Source of the DNA: Crystallibacter permensis
GTDB lineage: Bacteria; Actinomycetota; Actinomycetes; Actinomycetales; Micrococcaceae
Length of the DNA: 64,000 nucleotides
NCBI RefSeq assembly: GCF_025960875.1
Contig: NZ_JAODLR010000018.1
Coordinates: forward strand, 34,993 to 98,992
Direction: 5' to 3'
Position numbers and translations under genes: made by a program. Positions within the stretch are counted from its first letter, which is position 1, and the number at the start of each line of letters is the position of its first letter. Below the pieces are notes generated by a model. It did not search any database. It was not told the DNA's origin and saw nothing but the letters and a program-made list of their open reading frames with translations. Positions 61,048 to 64,000 of this stretch are shown here, in pieces.

Positions 61048-61061
61048 GTACAAAACGTACA
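61047..61061. promoter_or_regulatory. Inverted repeat at the antitoxin start, candidate operator
   Basis: TGTAC (61047-61051) and GTACA (61057-61061) form a symmetrical site that includes the first base of the antitoxin start codon. Phd/RelE complexes usually bind such repeats. Confidence 0.5.
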
Positions 61062-61085
61062 ATCGGTACGTCATGCAGTCAAGGC

Positions 61086-61598
61086 TCAGCGCTCCAGCTT
61101 GAACTCGTCCGCCAGAGCGATCCGGCGACCTGTAATCCGCGAGGGCGTGATCTCCACGTAGGTGGTTTTGACCGATGCTGTCCACGAACGCAGGGACAGT
61201 TGCTCCGCCGTCGTTATTTCGGCTTCGGTGGTGAGCTCACGGACGGTGCCTTTGACCACCACGCTCCAGACCGAGTGGAGGGAACGGCCGTCCGCCTCCA
61301 GCGCCACCTTGTTATTGATGGCCATGGAGACCAGCTTGGTGCCCTGCATGGTGCGGATCAGGATCCGGCGGTCGTGGGCCAGGAAGTTGACCGGGTACAG
61401 CTCCGGCTTGTCCGCCACGCTGACCGCCAGCCGGCCCAGCATCGTGCCGATCAGCAGGTCCCAGCATTCGTCCTCGGTGAGCTCGATGACAGGATTGTCC
61501 AGGTCCGGAATGGCGGGCAGACTGGCGTCTGGCTCATCGCCGGCCGGAACATTCTCCGTAGGGATGGTCGACGGCGGACCGTTGGGATGCCGGGGCAT
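61086..61598 (-). CDS. Pyridoxamine 5'-phosphate oxidase-like flavin protein, copy A
   Basis: 170 residues. VIELTEDECWDLLIGTMLGR, LAVSVADKPELYPVNFL and ALEADGRSLHSVWSVVVKGT belong to the split-barrel PPOX-like group common in actinobacteria, some of which bind F420, FMN or heme. AAAGGA lies before the ATG at 61598; an ATG at 61637 overlapping the upstream stop is the alternative. It is paralogous to the gene just upstream and probably cotranscribed with it. Confidence 0.85.
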   Translation of the reverse strand: MPRHPNGPPSTIPTENVPAGDEPDASLPAIPDLDNPVIELTEDECWDLLIGTMLGRLAVSVADKPELYPVNFLAHDRRILIRTMQGTKLVSMAINNKVALEADGRSLHSVWSVVVKGTVRELTTEAEITTAEQLSLRSWTASVKTTYVEITPSRITGRRIALADEFKLER

Positions 61599-61629
61599 GG
61601 AGGATTTCCTTTCGGCGGGCCAAGCTGGC

Positions 61630-62067
61630 TCAGTCATTGATTTCAGGTCCGACGGCGATGCGCCGCCCGGTAAGTTCCGAGGGTTGCAGTTCCAAATACA
61701 TCAATTTGCGTGTGAGGGTCCAGGGCTTGAGTTGCCGGCGCTGGGCCGCCGCGATCTCATCCGGGCCGGTCAGTTCACGGAGCGTGCCCTTGGCCATCAC
61801 GCTCCAGACAGATGACCCGCTGCGCCCATCTGCCTCCAGCACTACATAGTGCCCGGCCCGGCGGACGATATCCCTGACGTGCTCGGACCCGTGAAGCAGA
61901 ATGCTCTTCTCCGCGGCCCAGAAGTTGACCGGAATGACGTCCGGCTCGTTGCGGTAGCTGACCGCCAGCCTGCCCAGCGTCGTGCCCGCGAGAAGTTCCC
62001 AACATTCGTCCGGGCCCAACCGGAGGGTCGGATGGCCGGCGTCGGGCATCCGCAGATCTTCGCTCAT
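61630..62067 (-). CDS. Pyridoxamine 5'-phosphate oxidase-like flavin protein, copy B
   Basis: 145 residues. LRLGPDECWELLAGTTLGRL, AVSYRNEPDVIPVNFWA and LEADGRSGSSVWSVMAKGTL match copy A segment by segment, showing a tandem duplication. Both end with a similar ITGRRIA/LTGRRIA strand. The cofactor and substrate are unknown; members of this fold may reduce or bind F420 or heme derivatives. Confidence 0.85.
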   Translation of the reverse strand: MSEDLRMPDAGHPTLRLGPDECWELLAGTTLGRLAVSYRNEPDVIPVNFWAAEKSILLHGSEHVRDIVRRAGHYVVLEADGRSGSSVWSVMAKGTLRELTGPDEIAAAQRRQLKPWTLTRKLMYLELQPSELTGRRIAVGPEIND

Positions 62068-62126
62068 GGCGCCACTTTGCCATGAACCGGCCGCGCTGGA
62101 TAGGGGCGGAACGGCAGCGTTAGATG

Positions 62127-62483
62127 TTAGGCGGTTCCCTGTTGGTAGTCGAGGTAGATCTTGGTTGGCAACGGGGATTCGAGGATCTCCTGCGATATCC
62201 CATGGACTTCCTTGAGCTTGCCGCGGAACCAGACGTCAAAGGGGTCGTCCGAGCGGGCAATGGCGCTAAAGGCCTCGGACAAGTTTTCGGCCTCGTGGAA
62301 GAGGCAGCAGACGTCGTCGCCCTGCGGCGTCTGCATGTGCCCGGCGGCTTCCCGGACCAAGCCGATGCACTGGCGGGACCGTGCGAGCTCTTCGCGCCGC
62401 GGCCCTTGGCACTCTTGGACGAATTCCTTCCAGGCCTCCAGTTTTCCAGGCACGATCGGCGCAAACCAGGTAATACATTCCAT
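62127..62483 (-). CDS. Hypothetical protein, ABM-like
   Basis: 118 residues. ECITWFAPIVPGKLEAWKEF and GPRREELARSRQCIGLVREA suggest a small dimeric alpha/beta-barrel-like protein, with the segment GDDVCCLFHEAENLSEAFSA completing the sheet. Proteins of this shape with an ITWFAPI start occur in actinobacteria without known function. The gene begins at the ATG at 62483 with an AAAGGGATG leader and stands alone. Confidence 0.65.
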   Translation of the reverse strand: MECITWFAPIVPGKLEAWKEFVQECQGPRREELARSRQCIGLVREAAGHMQTPQGDDVCCLFHEAENLSEAFSAIARSDDPFDVWFRGKLKEVHGISQEILESPLPTKIYLDYQQGTA

Positions 62484-62550
62484 GGCACATCCCTTTCCAG
62501 CGAAGTAGCGCCAATGCTAGCGACGCCGCCGTCCTAGGGACATCCTCAGT

Positions 62551-63739
62551 TCAGGGGGTGGCCGGCCCATTAGTTGTGCTGGCCTCCCGTAGCGCCTTCA
62601 ACTCATCGCGTTCCAGCAAGCGGGACGCGAGCACGCCAATCGCCAACGCCCAGAAGGCCGGGCCAAGGCCGAGCAGCGAGATGTCGGACAAGGTCACGGC
62701 AAAAGCAAAGAGCGGCCCCAGCTTCAGCGGGCCTGCCGTGACCTGCCCCAGAGCCATGCCGAGGACACCGATGACCGCCAGTCCGGCTATCGCCAGCATC
62801 AGTTGCCTCGGCACCAGTTCGATGACGTCCGCGGCAAAACCGGCCAGCGCCAGCATCGCCAGAAAGGCACTGCAGACAATGAGATTTGCGCGGTACCGGT
62901 GTTCCGGCCGGCCCGCGTCCGGTCCGGCCACCAGCGCTGTAGCGGGCAGGGACATGGAACGCCCACAGGCCCGAGCAGCGATCCTGCCATGGTGCCGATA
63001 CCGGAGAGGAAATCCAGCACCCGCACCGGTGGAGAGTAGTCCTGGCTCCGCAGGAAAACCAGCGAGGGCACGTTGGCCTGCAGCACAATCAGCACCACCA
63101 GCACCGGGGTGACCGTCAGTATCGATTCCCACGAGAACACCGGAAGGGTAGGCTCCACAATCGGCGCACGGAATCCGCCGTCGATGCTGCCGAAGCGGCC
63201 CAGCACTGCCGCGCCCACCAATGCCACCACCAGCGCAGCGAAGATCGGCGGCACTTTGCCCAGGAACAGCGAACTGAGCAGGTACGCGGCAAACGCACCG
63301 CCGATGATGAGCGGCTCCTGGCCAAGGACGGTGAAAATCCCGGCGACCAACGGCAGCACCGATCCGGCAAGCAGCCCCATCACCACCGGCGCAGGAACCC
63401 ATTCGGCCAGGAACCCGTTGAGCCCCAGAAATTCAGGATAATAACGACGGCGCCCGCAGCCACTGCTGCCCCGGCCAGTTCCGCGAAGCTCAGCCGCCCG
63501 TTCAGGGAAACGATGAAGATCAGGACAAAGATGTTCCCGGTCAGCAGCAGCGGCTGGCGGTAACGCAGGGCCAGCACCAGTCCCAGCACCGACGGCAGCT
63601 CGTAGATCGCCACGATCCAGGCCGTGATCTGCGGACGGGGCAGGTCCAACTGCTCGGCCGCCGCCAGCGGGATGGTAATGACGGAGGCGGCCACCGTAAA
63701 CAGCGAAAGTGCCGCGCCGAGCTGGCGGACATCCCTCAT
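62551..63739 (-). pseudogene. benE: BenE-type benzoate transporter with two frameshifts
   Basis: The three parts of a BenE-like membrane protein of about 395 residues lie in three frames. From ATG 63739: RQLGAALSLFTVAASVITIP to VVIILNF. A frame change near 63430 leads to LGLNGFLAEWVPAPVVMGLL onwards. A second change near 62950 leads to SLPATALVAGPDAGRPEHRY and the C-terminus. In each place a missing C in a short C run would restore the family sequence (NFLGLNG and GVPMSLPATA). Either the gene is newly inactivated or the assembly has two errors. BenE takes up benzoate with protons. Confidence 0.85.
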
Positions 63740-63910
63740 GGTGCCACTTTCCCACAATCCCCTCGGCCCGCACAGGGCACGCCGCTCTGGTCGCCCTGGT
63801 CGCCATTGTCGGCGTTGGCAAACACAGCCGTCGGAAAGTTTTCTCGTGTTTTCCACCCCATGGTGTGTGCGCGGTCACAAACTGTCAGAGGCGGTTCGTA
63901 GGGTTGGTGT

Positions 63911-64000
63911 ATGGAAGATTTCCAGTTTGATTTCATACCCGCGCCGGAGCCGGACAGGGAGCGTGGCCTGCGGGCGCTCGGCCTGGCGGGGAGTTCGCTG
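63911..64000 (+). CDS. Start of a gene cut by the right edge
   Basis: An ATG at 63911 opens 30 codons beginning MEDFQFDFIPAPEPDRERGL and running to the edge. The 171-bp upstream region is free of other genes. The acidic, proline-containing start resembles the variable N-termini of DUF222/HNH endonuclease proteins common in Arthrobacter, but this is a weak guess. Confidence 0.4.
   Translation, partial: MEDFQFDFIPAPEPDRERGLRALGLAGSSL

Noticed and set aside
62551..63739. Three separate small genes instead of one transporter
   Set aside because: The pieces join in order into one BenE protein when one base is restored at each of two places.

Overview
The window is high-GC bacterial chromosome (mostly G or C at third codon positions, frequent GTG and TTG starts, many 4-nt stop/start overlaps). 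The gene content points to an actinobacterium of the Micrococcaceae, most like Arthrobacter or a close relative: F420-dependent luciferase-like oxidoreductases, a stand-alone F420-0:glutamate ligase with a putative F420-0 importer, PucR and AraC regulators and many small catabolic operons. The genus is inferred from content, not from a marker gene. I saw no rRNA, tRNA, CRISPR array or insertion sequence.

Left part (1-15437): the 5' end of a hydantoinase/oxoprolinase gene lies divergent to a PucR regulator. Small housekeeping and stress genes follow (HhH-GPD protein, DHFR-like reductase, DsbA-like protein, zinc ribbon, XRE regulator with an operator palindrome at its start, methyltransferase, DJ-1/PfpI protein). 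Next comes a coenzyme F420 locus: an LLM oxidoreductase overlapping cofE, facing a three-gene ABC importer of the putative F420-0 type. Then come beta-ureidopropionase, dihydropyrimidinase and a second F420-type LLM enzyme, a reductive pyrimidine/hydantoin catabolic set.

Middle (15519-36995): a long minus-strand operon reads XRE-TetR fusion regulator, beta-keto acid cleavage enzyme, carnitine-type dehydrogenase, thioesterase, peptide-type ABC importer, serine hydrolase. It is best read as carnitine to glycine betaine catabolism. After a CapA-like protein and an orphan antitoxin come two aromatic operons. One has a phenol/resorcinol-type monooxygenase, hydroxyquinol 1,2-dioxygenase and maleylacetate reductase. 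The other has a VOC ring-cleaving dioxygenase, a two-component flavin monooxygenase, two alpha/beta hydrolases and an AraC regulator.

Right-middle (37200-47042): a heavily decayed 2-hydroxyacid dehydrogenase pseudogene, then an AraC gene divergent to a sugar/polyol-type cluster with a short-chain dehydrogenase, an Rbs-type ABC transporter with two paralogous binding lipoproteins, a zinc alcohol dehydrogenase and an iron alcohol dehydrogenase.

Right part (47071-64000): a divergent histidine kinase/response regulator pair, an acyltransferase-type membrane protein, a large PEP-synthase-like protein, a CBS protein, a DUF1538 membrane protein translationally coupled to a PII-like protein, a PhoD-type phosphatase, UPF0158, a Phd/RelE toxin-antitoxin pair, two paralogous PPOX-like flavin proteins, and a benE benzoate transporter gene broken by two apparent single-base deletions. 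The start of another gene runs off the right edge. A decamer (CGTCGTTATT) recurs across the window in different genes and reading frames.
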